The position numbers and the translations under genes are program-made. A stretch of 33,257 nt of DNA from Streptomyces sporangiiformans. Lineage in GTDB: Bacteria > Actinomycetota > Actinomycetes > Streptomycetales > Streptomycetaceae. The stretch spans positions 1 through 33,257 of the forward strand of contig NZ_VCHX02000334.1 of NCBI RefSeq assembly GCF_005768555.2, given 5' to 3'. How positions within the stretch are numbered: position 1 is the first letter of the stretch; the number at the start of each line of letters is the position of its first letter. Below the pieces are notes generated by a model that was given only the letters and a program-made list of their open reading frames with translations, was not told the origin of the DNA and ran no database searches. This document shows, one piece after another, positions 1 to 6,880 of the stretch.

Positions 1-22
1 ACGAGGCCGTTCAGGCCGATAG

Positions 23-88
23 CGGGGGTCTGGGGGCGCAGCCCCCAGGAACAGGATGGGACGGGTAGGGGCGGCGGGGGCGAGGAAA
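23..88 (+). repeat. dispersed intergenic repeat, family A, copy 1
   Basis: A G-rich element with a hairpin (30-48, CTGGGGG / CCCCCAG arms) followed by a GGGACGGGTAGGGGCGG-type tail. The 34 bases at 54-87 are identical to the reverse complement of 33188-33221 at the other end of the window. It lies just downstream of the membrane-protein gene that ends at 96, so the hairpin may also act as its terminator. Streptomyces genomes carry many such intergenic copies; that is general knowledge, the pair itself is seen here. Confidence 0.8.
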
Positions 89-95
89 CCCCGTC

Positions 96-1406
96 TCAGG
101 CCAGCGCCCTGCCCACCACGTAGATCGCCGGCGCCGCCGCCGCCAGCGGCAGTGCCACGCCCGCGGTGAAGTGGACGAAGCGGGACGGGTAGTCGTACGC
201 GGCGACCCGGTGGCCGATCAGGGCACAGCCTCCGGCCGCGGCACCGAGGAGCGCACCGCCGGTTCCGAAGCCGGTCACACCCCCCAGCCCCACGCCCACC
301 CCCGCCGCGGCCAGCAGCGCCAAGAGCACCGAGACCGGCGTCGGCAGGGGAAGCGCGCGGACCAGGATGGCCGCCGCGACCGCCGCCCCTCCCACGGTGA
401 CGGCGTCGGCGACCGCCGCAAGGTGCCCCGTGGCGACGATCGCGAGGGCCGCCGAGGCCACCGTGGCCATCAGGCCGTACATGCGCTCGTCGGGATCGGC
501 GTGGCTGCGGAGCTGCAGGACGAGAGTGAGCAGGACCCAGACACCGAGGGTGCCCAGAATCGCGGCGGGGGCGTTCTCACGGCCGACAGTCAGAAGCGCG
601 ATGTCCGCCGTGAGCGCGCCCGCGAAGGCCAGCGCGATGCCCTGCCGGGCGGGCCACATACCGTTCAGGCGGAACCAGCCCGCCGCGGTCAGGGCCTGCA
701 GGATCACCAGCGGTACGACCAGTGCGTACTGGCCGATCGCCGCCGCTCCCGAGAGCAGCAGCCCGAGCGCCGCCGTCAGCGCGGCCGGCTGCCCGCCCGG
801 CTCGATGATCGGCGAACGCCCTTCCGCGCGGGCGCGCTGGGCGTCGGTGACCCGGGGGTTGCCGGTGACGGTCGGCGGGCCGTAGGCGGGAGCGCCGTGA
901 GAGGGAGCGGCGGCCTGGTCACCGCTCGCCTGGGCTGCGGGAGCAGGGGAAGGGGCAGGAGCAGCGGCGAAGTCGCCGTAGGCGGGATCCTGCACGGGCG
1001 CCTGGACCGCGTGGTCCCACCCTGGAGTCTGAGCCGCCGCGTAACCCTGCCCGGACTGGCTCGCATACCCCGGCTGCGCCTCCGGAGGCAGCGGCTGCCC
1101 CAGCGTCCCGTACCCATGGCCCGTGCCCGACGGCGTGCCGTACTGATGCGTGCCGTACTGCTGCGTCCCGTACGCGGGCTCGCCCGGAGCCTGCGGCTGC
1201 TGATACGCCGTGTCGGCCGGAGCCGGAGCCGGGGCCTCATCCGCGGAGGCGGGCGGCACCTGCGGCTGGAACTGGGTCTCCCAGGTCTGGCCCTCCCACT
1301 GCTGGGTGTCCTCCTGGTGGCGCTCGTCGTACTGCTGCTGCCCGGGCCAGACGGGCTGCTGCTGATGATGAGGGTCGTACCCCTCGTACGGCTGGTTGCT
1401 GCTCAT
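96..1406 (-). CDS. multi-pass membrane protein with Tyr/Gln/Pro-rich N-terminus
   Basis: This 436-residue protein has two parts. Residues 1 to about 205 are low-complexity, rich in Q, P, Y, G and A, with repeated YGT units (near 1100-1180) and no cysteine; this part is probably cytosolic and disordered. The rest has about nine or ten hydrophobic segments, starting near a run of AALTAALGLLLSGAAAIGQY and ending close to the C-terminus. I chose the ATG at 1406 because an AGGAGGG ribosome site lies about 10 bases upstream; an in-frame extension to 1535 would run through the preceding gene. It begins 7 bases after the MoaD-like gene stops, so the two are very likely in one operon with the hydrolase gene. 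I do not recognise a functional family; transport or a septum/envelope role are both only guesses. Confidence 0.8.
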   Translation of the reverse strand: MSSNQPYEGYDPHHQQQPVWPGQQQYDERHQEDTQQWEGQTWETQFQPQVPPASADEAPAPAPADTAYQQPQAPGEPAYGTQQYGTHQYGTPSGTGHGYGTLGQPLPPEAQPGYASQSGQGYAAAQTPGWDHAVQAPVQDPAYGDFAAAPAPSPAPAAQASGDQAAAPSHGAPAYGPPTVTGNPRVTDAQRARAEGRSPIIEPGGQPAALTAALGLLLSGAAAIGQYALVVPLVILQALTAAGWFRLNGMWPARQGIALAFAGALTADIALLTVGRENAPAAILGTLGVWVLLTLVLQLRSHADPDERMYGLMATVASAALAIVATGHLAAVADAVTVGGAAVAAAILVRALPLPTPVSVLLALLAAAGVGVGLGGVTGFGTGGALLGAAAGGCALIGHRVAAYDYPSRFVHFTAGVALPLAAAAPAIYVVGRALA

Positions 1407-1413
1407 GGTCCCG

Positions 1414-1668
1414 TCACCCTCCTGCGAACGGCGGGAGCACCTCGACCGTGCCGCCCTCGGCCAGCCGTACCGTCTCATGTCCGCGCGTGCCCACGGGGTC
1501 CCCGTCGATGAGGAACGAGCATCGCCGCAGGACACGGGCGAGTTCGCCGCCGTGTCGCGCGCTCACCGCGTCGAGCGCCTGCGCGAGGGTCTCCGCGTCG
1601 TACGGCTCCTCCGCGACGCCGGCGGCGGCCTTCGCGGCGGCCCAGTAGCGCACCGTGCCCTGTGCCAT
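1414..1668 (-). CDS. MoaD/ThiS-family small protein
   Basis: This is an 84-residue beta-grasp protein of the MoaD/ThiS type. It starts MAQGTVRYWAAAKAA, has the usual short central helix (ETLAQALDAVSARHG), the ...FLIDGDPV and VEVLPPFAGG parts, and ends in Gly-Gly. In this family the terminal Gly-Gly is adenylated and turned into a thiocarboxylate that donates sulfur, for example for molybdopterin. The length fits the family. The start is the ATG at 1668, with GAGG about 11 bases upstream. No MoaE, MoeB or other cofactor gene lies beside it; its neighbours are an alpha/beta hydrolase (49 bp upstream) and a membrane protein (7 bp downstream). Family assignment is firm, but which sulfur acceptor it serves cannot be told. 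Confidence 0.85.
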   Translation of the reverse strand: MAQGTVRYWAAAKAAAGVAEEPYDAETLAQALDAVSARHGGELARVLRRCSFLIDGDPVGTRGHETVRLAEGGTVEVLPPFAGG

Positions 1669-1717
1669 CAGGTTCAGTTCCTCGCTCGACGGGTCAATGG
1701 TTACGGTCACGGCCAGG

Positions 1718-2551
1718 CTAGCCCGCGGCCGAGGCCGCCCACTGCCCGATCCGCTCCAGCAGTTCGTCCCCCGCCGCGTTCTCCGCGTGGCCCATCCCCG
1801 CCTCCAGCCACAGCTCGGCGTGCCCGTCGGCCGCCGCGGCCAGCATCCGGGGGTGGTCCACCGGGAAGTACCCGTCCCGGTCGCCATGGACGATCAGCAG
1901 CGGTGTGGGGGCGATCAGCGGGACCGACTCGACCGGGGACAGCGGGACCGGGTCCCATTCGCGATGGTGGATCCGGGTCCGCAGGCCGTAGCGGCCCACC
2001 GCTCGGCCCACGGGCCGGGTCACCAGCCAGTGCAGGCGCCGCATGGGGGCCGTACCCCGGTAGTACCAGCGAGCCGGAGCGCTCACGGATACCACCGCGT
2101 CCGTATGTGGTGCGTCCGAGCGTGCTTCCGTCCGCGGATCGGCGCGCCCCTCGAGCCCCTCACGCCCTTCGCGCCCCTCACGCCCCTCGGCAGAGGCCCG
2201 GTACTCGGCCGCGTGCCGCAGCGCGACCGATCCGCCCATGGAGAAGCCGACCGTGGCCACACGCGTGTGACCGAGCTCTCGCGCCCACGCGACCACCGCC
2301 GCCAGATCGAGCACCTCGCGGTCGCCGAGCGTGGAACGCCCCGCGGAGGCGCCGTGGCCCCGGAAGGAGAACGTGATCACGGCCGCGTACTGCGCGAGAA
2401 CACCCGCCGCCCGGCGCACGTGGGGCCGGTCGAGATCCCCCGTGAAACCGTGCGCGACCACGATCGCGAGGTCGTCGGACCTGTGGGAGAACGGGGTGTA
2501 CGCCGCCTCGATCGTGACGCCGTCGACCGTGCGCAGAAACCTCCGCAGCAT
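1718..2551 (-). CDS. alpha/beta-hydrolase fold protein
   Basis: This is a 277-residue serine hydrolase of the alpha/beta fold. The oxyanion region is VVAHGFTGD, the nucleophile elbow is GFSMGGS, the acid is in HGDRDGYFP and the catalytic histidine is in GMGHAEN, all in the usual order. The substrate is unknown; an esterase or lipase-like activity is likely. The start is the ATG at 2551 with GGAG about 9 bases upstream; a GTG at 2566 in the same frame is an alternative. A run of Glu-Gly-Arg units after the nucleophile strand comes from a 9-bp tandem repeat and is probably a surface loop. The gene heads a minus-strand operon with the MoaD-like and membrane-protein genes and is divergent from glnR. 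Confidence 0.85.
   Translation of the reverse strand: MLRRFLRTVDGVTIEAAYTPFSHRSDDLAIVVAHGFTGDLDRPHVRRAAGVLAQYAAVITFSFRGHGASAGRSTLGDREVLDLAAVVAWARELGHTRVATVGFSMGGSVALRHAAEYRASAEGREGREGREGLEGRADPRTEARSDAPHTDAVVSVSAPARWYYRGTAPMRRLHWLVTRPVGRAVGRYGLRTRIHHREWDPVPLSPVESVPLIAPTPLLIVHGDRDGYFPVDHPRMLAAAADGHAELWLEAGMGHAENAAGDELLERIGQWAASAAG
2144..2188 (-). repeat. five 9-bp tandem units inside the hydrolase gene
   Basis: On the minus strand the unit is GAGGGGCGT with small changes, five times in a row, giving REG/LEG repeats in the protein. The unit is a multiple of three, so copy number can change without a frameshift. Confidence 0.8.
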
Positions 2552-2890
2552 CCTCCGCCGCTCCACTCCCCGGGCTGTCTCAGTGTGTGGACGATGCAAA
2601 GATCGCGTCACATGACCTGCCGGACCTTGGCTCATGTGGGCTATTCTGCTGGGCAGAGGACTCGGGCAGCGTAGCCCCCGGGTCCTTTTGCGCTTTCTGG
2701 AGGGTCGTACGAGCGTTGTGTACGAGCGCCGTGACGACACGGAAAGCGCAGGTGCGGCGCCCAGGGCGCGGGAGCCGCGACCGGTAGGAAGCAGTGCCGC
2801 AAACGTCCTCGCAGGGACCGAGGAGGAACCAGACGTTATGGGCGAGCGAACCTTGCACGACCGTAGGACGACCCGGGCAGGTGGGGCGCG
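2552..2890 (+). other. divergent control region and glnR leader
   Basis: This 339-bp stretch separates the divergent hydrolase and glnR starts. It holds no convincing gene: the open frames here lack ribosome sites and typical codon bias. A TATTCT hexamer at 2642-2647 could be a -10 box for glnR, but no good -35 box sits at the right distance. Just after it is a terminator-like hairpin (listed separately). The glnR start has a GGTGGGG ribosome site. Confidence 0.5.
2658..2689 (+). terminator. terminator-like hairpin in the glnR leader
   Basis: GGACTCGGG (2658-2666) pairs with CCCGGGTCC (2677-2685): nine pairs, one of them G-T, with a 10-base loop. TTTT follows directly at 2686-2689. The T run is on the plus strand only, so it would act on transcripts heading into glnR. 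No plus-strand gene lies upstream that would need a terminator, so it is either an attenuator of glnR or a stop for stray antisense transcripts. Confidence 0.5.
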
Positions 2891-3709
2891 ATGAGCTCTC
2901 TGCTGCTCCTGACCAATGCCCTTCAGCCGTCGACGGAGGTGCTTCCCGCTCTCGGCCTGCTTCTGCACAACGTGCGAGTGGCTCCGGCGGAAGGCCCTGC
3001 TCTCGTTGACACACCTGGTGCCGACGTCATCCTGATCGACGGGCGCCGTGACCTCCCGCAGGTGCGCAGCCTGTGCCAGCTGCTGCGCTCCACGGGCCCC
3101 GGCTGTCCGCTGATGCTCGTCGTGACGGAGGGCGGTCTCGCGGCCGTCACCGCCGACTGGGGCATCGACGACGTGCTGCTCGACACCGCCGGTCCGGCGG
3201 AGGTCGAGGCGCGGCTGCGGCTCGCCATGGGCCGCCAGCAGATCGTCGCCGACGACTCCCCCATGGAGATCCGTAACGGCGATCTGTCCGTGGACGAGGC
3301 GACTTACAGCGCCAAGCTCAAGGGCCGGGTCCTCGACCTGACCTTCAAGGAGTTCGAGCTCCTGAAGTACCTCGCGCAGCATCCGGGCCGCGTCTTCACG
3401 CGCGCGCAGCTGCTGCAGGAGGTCTGGGGTTACGACTACTTCGGCGGTACGCGGACGGTCGACGTCCACGTACGACGGCTGCGGGCCAAGCTCGGACCGG
3501 AGCACGAGTCGCTGATCGGGACCGTCCGGAACGTCGGTTATCGATTCGTTACGCCGGAAAAGGTCGACCGTGCCGCGGACGAGGCGAGGGCCAAAGCGGC
3601 CCAGCCAAAGCCGGAGGATGCGGACGAGACGGCTCACTTGGACGCCGCCTCGGACGCCGGGCTCGCGGCTGAGCCGCAGGAAGCCGCCGTACGCCCTGCC
3701 CAGAGGTAG
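2891..3709 (+). CDS. glnR: nitrogen response regulator GlnR
   Basis: GlnR is the global activator/repressor of nitrogen genes in actinomycetes (glutamine synthetases, ammonium uptake, nitrate and urea use). The 272-residue protein has an atypical receiver domain at 1-115 that starts MSSLLLLTNALQPSTEVLPA and keeps an aspartate at position 50 (VILIDGRRD). It lacks the usual acidic cluster near the N-terminus, fitting the known view that it is not switched by ordinary phosphorylation. An OmpR/PhoB-type winged helix follows at about 125-222 (FKEFELLKYLAQHPGRVFTR, RTVDVHVRRLRAKLG, VGYRF). The tail after residue 224 is charged and Ala-rich. The near-complete match to the GlnR I know from S. coelicolor makes this call firm. 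The ATG at 2891 is preceded by GGTGGGG. Confidence 0.95.
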   Translation: MSSLLLLTNALQPSTEVLPALGLLLHNVRVAPAEGPALVDTPGADVILIDGRRDLPQVRSLCQLLRSTGPGCPLMLVVTEGGLAAVTADWGIDDVLLDTAGPAEVEARLRLAMGRQQIVADDSPMEIRNGDLSVDEATYSAKLKGRVLDLTFKEFELLKYLAQHPGRVFTRAQLLQEVWGYDYFGGTRTVDVHVRRLRAKLGPEHESLIGTVRNVGYRFVTPEKVDRAADEARAKAAQPKPEDADETAHLDAASDAGLAAEPQEAAVRPAQR

Positions 3710-3732
3710 GTCCATCCGCGTAGACTCCGCGC
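3696..3732 (+). promoter_or_regulatory. candidate leaderless promoter of the LacI-type gene
   Basis: TAGACT at 3721-3726 fits the TANNNT -10 consensus and ends 6 bases before the GTG at 3733, so transcription would start at or next to the start codon. A weak CTGCCC lies 19 bases upstream of it. No ribosome site is present at a usable distance. The promoter would lie in the 23 bp between glnR and this gene. Confidence 0.5.
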
Positions 3733-4755
3733 GTGGCCAAGGTGACTAGGGATGATGTGGCGCGGCTGGCGGGTACTTCGACCGCCGTCGTCAGCTATGT
3801 CATCAACAACGGACCCCGGCCGGTCGCCCCGGCCACGCGCGAGCGCGTTCTCGCCGCGATCAAAGAGCTTGGCTACCGGCCCGACCGGGTGGCGCAGGCG
3901 ATGGCCTCGCGGCGTACGGACCTCATAGGGCTGATCGTGCCGGACGCGCGCCAGCCGTTCTTCGGCGAGATGGCGCACGCGGTCGAACAGGCCGCGTCGG
4001 AGCGCGGAAAAATGGTGCTCGTCGGGAACTCCGACTACGTCGGCGAGCGCGAGGTCCACTATCTGCGGGCCTTCCTCGGCATGCGGGTCTCCGGGCTGAT
4101 CCTGGTCAGTCACGCACTGAACGATCTGGCCGCCGCCGAGATAGAGGCGTGGGACGCCCGCGTGGTGCTGCTGCACGAGCGGCCCGAGGCGATCGACGAC
4201 GTCGCGGTCGTCACGGACGACATCGGCGGCGCCCAGCTCGCCACCCGCCACCTCCTGGAGCACGGCCACGAGTACGTCGCCTGTCTGGGCGGCACCGCGG
4301 AGACCCCGGCCGTCGGCGACCCGGTCTCCGACCACGTCGAGGGCTGGCGGCGCGCGATGCACGAGGCGGGGCGGTCCACCGAGGGCCGCCTCTTCGAGGC
4401 GCTCTACAACCGCTACGACGCCTACCAGGTGGGCCTGAAGCTGCTGTCCGGGCCGAACCGGCCGCCCGCGATCTTCTGCTCCACCGACGACCAGGCGGTC
4501 GGCATCATGCGGGCGGCGCGCGAGCTGCGCATCGACGTGCCGGGCGAACTGGCCGTCGCCGGCTTCGACGACATCAAGGAAGCCGCGCTCACCGATCCGC
4601 CGATGACCACGATCGCCTCCGACCGCTCGGCGATGGCCCGCGCGGCCGTCGACCTCGTGCTCGACGACGGCCTGCGGGCCGTCGGCTCCCGCCGCGAGCG
4701 CCTGAAGCTGTTCCCGTCGCGGCTGGTCGTACGCCGGTCCTGCGGCTGCGACTGA
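3733..4755 (+). CDS. LacI-family transcriptional repressor
   Basis: This 340-residue protein has the family layout: an N-terminal HTH and hinge (residues 1-60, VTRDDVARLAGTSTAVVSYV then GYRPDRVAQAMASRRT) and a periplasmic-binding-protein-like sensor domain (about 60-330, with DLIGLIVPD, RHLLEHGHEYVACLGG, FCSTDDQAVG and GFDDI). It ends VVRRSCGCD, a common tail in the family. It should bind a palindromic operator and release it on binding a sugar or similar ligand. No sugar-use or transport gene is adjacent, so the regulon is probably elsewhere. The start is GTG at 3733, chosen because the HTH begins three residues later and a -10-like box lies just upstream. It is 23 bp from glnR. Confidence 0.93.
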   Translation: MAKVTRDDVARLAGTSTAVVSYVINNGPRPVAPATRERVLAAIKELGYRPDRVAQAMASRRTDLIGLIVPDARQPFFGEMAHAVEQAASERGKMVLVGNSDYVGEREVHYLRAFLGMRVSGLILVSHALNDLAAAEIEAWDARVVLLHERPEAIDDVAVVTDDIGGAQLATRHLLEHGHEYVACLGGTAETPAVGDPVSDHVEGWRRAMHEAGRSTEGRLFEALYNRYDAYQVGLKLLSGPNRPPAIFCSTDDQAVGIMRAARELRIDVPGELAVAGFDDIKEAALTDPPMTTIASDRSAMARAAVDLVLDDGLRAVGSRRERLKLFPSRLVVRRSCGCD

Positions 4756-4795
4756 GCGCTCCGCTGAGAGGGCGGTCCGAACCTGCGGGTCCGTC

Positions 4796-4841
4796 GTGGC
4801 TGGTCGCGCAGTTCCCCGCGCCCCTTAGGGGCGCGGGGAAC
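4796..4841. repeat. dispersed repeat family B, copy 1, acting as bidirectional terminator
   Basis: A perfect 14-bp stem (4811-4824 with 4828-4841, GTTCCCCGCGCCCC arms, 3-base loop) lies between two convergent genes that end at 4755 and 4849. Bases 4796-4825 are identical to the reverse complement of 17962-17991. This is a very common Streptomyces intergenic element and a plausible terminator for both genes. Confidence 0.85.
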
Positions 4842-4848
4842 GCGCGTC

Positions 4849-6612
4849 TCAGAACAGCAGGTTGTACTGGTTGAAGCCGGTGCCCAGGCTGATGCGGGAC
4901 GCGAAGAGGTCCGTGGATGCCTTGCCCGTACCCCGGTAGAGCCACAGCGTGCCGTCCGACGACCGGGCCAGGACGTCGGCGGTGCCGTCACCGTTCACGT
5001 CTCCGTTGGTGACGTACGAGGTGAAGTTCCAGCCCGTACGCGCCTTGATGCGGGACGACCACGGGGCCGTCTGCTTGCCCGTGCCCCGATAGAGCCACAG
5101 GGTGCCGTCCGTGGAGCGGACCAGCAGGTCGGGCTTGCCGTCTCCGGAGAGGTCGCCGCGGCCCATGAGCTTCACGCCCTTCCAGGCGCCGGACACGACC
5201 TTGACCTTGCCGTTGAACTGGCCGTCGCCCTTGCCCGGATACAGGTAGACCGAGCCGTCCGCGTCCAGCGCGACCAGGTCGGGGCGGGCGTCACCCGTCA
5301 GGTCGCCGGGGATGGCGTACGACTTGTAGCCGCCCCAGACCGAGCTGATCTGCATCCAGTTCCACTCCCAGGTGGAGTGGTCCATGTAGCTGCGGTAGAG
5401 CTTGCCGTCGGCCTTGTCCCGCACGATCTGTTCCTGGAAGAAGTCCCGGTCCAGGTCGGCCTGCATGCCCCAGCTGATGCCCTCCCAGCCGTTGCCCTGG
5501 TAGGCGCGCTGGGCGAGCGAGGTGCCCCGGCTGTCCTGCTGGAAGAGGTTGCCGGAGGGCGTACGGGCCAGCAGGTCGGCGCGGCCGTCGAAGGTCAGGT
5601 CGGTGTCGTCGATCCGCGGCTGGGCGGCCCAGGTGTACGAGGACACCTTGGTGAACACCGGGTACGCGCCCTCGGCCGTGCAGCCCGCGACGCCCCACGA
5701 GACGATGCCGACGATCTTGCCGCCGACGACCAGCGGGCCGCCGGAGTCGCCGTTGCAGGGGCTCTTGGTGCCCTCGTCGGTGCCGGTCGCCGGGGTGCCC
5801 GCGCAGATCATCGAGCCCTCGACGAAGTAGTCCGCGCCGAGAACCGACTCCATGGAGCTGTTGCAGGTCGAGTCGGCGACCAGCGGGAGGCTCACCTTGC
5901 GGAGCTTCGTGGACAGTCCGGCGCCGTCGGCTCCGGAGGTCAGGCCCCAGCCGTACACCGTGCCCGTGGTGCCGGCGGTGTAGAGCGCGCTGTCGTCGGA
6001 CGCGGCCAGGCGCAGCCAGGGCTGATCGAGGGGCCGGTCGAGGGTGAGGACCGCGACGTCGTTCCTCGTGGTCGCGGTGTCGTACTTCGGGTGGCTCCAC
6101 TGGCGCCAGACGCCGGCGACGGTGCCGTTCGTGCCGTCGTCGAGGTCGGTGGCACCGGCCACCACGGCACCGAACTGCTTCCAGTCCAGGCCCGCCACGC
6201 AGTGGGCGGCGGTGAGGACCTTGGTCGGGGAGACGAGGGTGCCTCCGCAGAAGTAGCTCTGCTGGGCGGCCTCGTCGTGGTACGCGAGCTGGACCATCCA
6301 CGGGGCGTCGGCGATCGTCGTCTCGGTGCCGCCGATGATGAACGGGGTCTTGGTGGGTGCGTCGGGGGCCGGGGTGGCCTGGTCCTCGGCGGCCTCGACG
6401 ACGCGGTCGCGCAGTTCGGCCTCGGAGGCGGTGGGCTCGGGGGCCGTCTGCCGGGCGACGCCGGGGTCGGGCAGGGCAGCCGGTCCGTCGGCCGCGCTCG
6501 CGGGCTGCGCCGCGAGGGCGCCGGCGCAGCTCAGCGCCAGCGCGAGAACGGTCGCCGTGACCGGACGTCTCGTAAGGGGACGTCTTCGGCGGCCGCGCAG
6601 GGCAGATATCAC
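4849..6612 (-). CDS. secreted S1-family serine protease with FG-GAP repeats
   Basis: This 587-residue protein has a Sec-type signal peptide (1 to about 41, an arginine-rich start then TVLALALSCAGALA), a propeptide, and an S1 peptidase domain from the typical activation site FIIGG (91-95) to about 330. The catalytic residues are His137 (TAAHC), Asp185 (NDVAVL) and Ser290 (GDSGGP). The residue expected at the base of the S1 pocket is serine (SPCNGDSGG), not aspartate, which points to chymotrypsin-like rather than trypsin-like specificity. The C-terminal 250 residues hold about five FG-GAP/VCBS-type units (GDLSGDGKPDLLVRS, GDVNGDGTADVLARS), which usually bind calcium and form a propeller. The start is GTG at 6612, with AGGAG eight bases upstream. 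It stands alone and is divergent from the HtrA-like gene. As I recall, S. coelicolor lacks it at this position. Confidence 0.93.
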   Translation of the reverse strand: MISALRGRRRRPLTRRPVTATVLALALSCAGALAAQPASAADGPAALPDPGVARQTAPEPTASEAELRDRVVEAAEDQATPAPDAPTKTPFIIGGTETTIADAPWMVQLAYHDEAAQQSYFCGGTLVSPTKVLTAAHCVAGLDWKQFGAVVAGATDLDDGTNGTVAGVWRQWSHPKYDTATTRNDVAVLTLDRPLDQPWLRLAASDDSALYTAGTTGTVYGWGLTSGADGAGLSTKLRKVSLPLVADSTCNSSMESVLGADYFVEGSMICAGTPATGTDEGTKSPCNGDSGGPLVVGGKIVGIVSWGVAGCTAEGAYPVFTKVSSYTWAAQPRIDDTDLTFDGRADLLARTPSGNLFQQDSRGTSLAQRAYQGNGWEGISWGMQADLDRDFFQEQIVRDKADGKLYRSYMDHSTWEWNWMQISSVWGGYKSYAIPGDLTGDARPDLVALDADGSVYLYPGKGDGQFNGKVKVVSGAWKGVKLMGRGDLSGDGKPDLLVRSTDGTLWLYRGTGKQTAPWSSRIKARTGWNFTSYVTNGDVNGDGTADVLARSSDGTLWLYRGTGKASTDLFASRISLGTGFNQYNLLF

Positions 6613-6880
6613 TCAGGGCTCCTGAGAGTGGTGGTATGGCGTGAACCCACCAAGATTGCGGCACGCTGCCACATGGGCACACCAACCGCACATAAGCCCG
6701 ACAAGTGTTCGTCCGCCGCTTCCGTCACATCACCGTGCCGCAACCATCCGTTTCACGGGAACACCGGGCGCGCGGCTCAGCGGCCCCAACGGGTCGCTTT
6801 ATATGGGGCATACACGGTTCTGTCGGGCTTCTCAGGGAGGACTCAGGAACCTCTCATCCTTGAGCGACAAGCTCGGGGTC
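6613..6880 (+). other. divergent control region between two protease genes
   Basis: This 268-bp stretch has lower GC than its surroundings and no gene that I can support. It must hold promoters for the S1 protease (minus) and the HtrA-like gene (plus). A TTTATATGGGGCATACA stretch (about 6798-6815) is the AT-richest part and a likely promoter core for the plus-strand gene; I could not fix a -35/-10 pair. CssR sites would be expected here if this HtrA gene belongs to the secretion-stress regulon. Confidence 0.4.

Noticed and set aside
1407..1535. N-terminal extension of the first membrane protein to 1535
   Set aside because: It would run through the MoaD-like gene, and the ATG at 1406 has a strong ribosome site.
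2552..3715. A much longer hydrolase frame reaching back across glnR
   Set aside because: It is the antisense of glnR; the hydrolase fold begins at the ATG at 2551.
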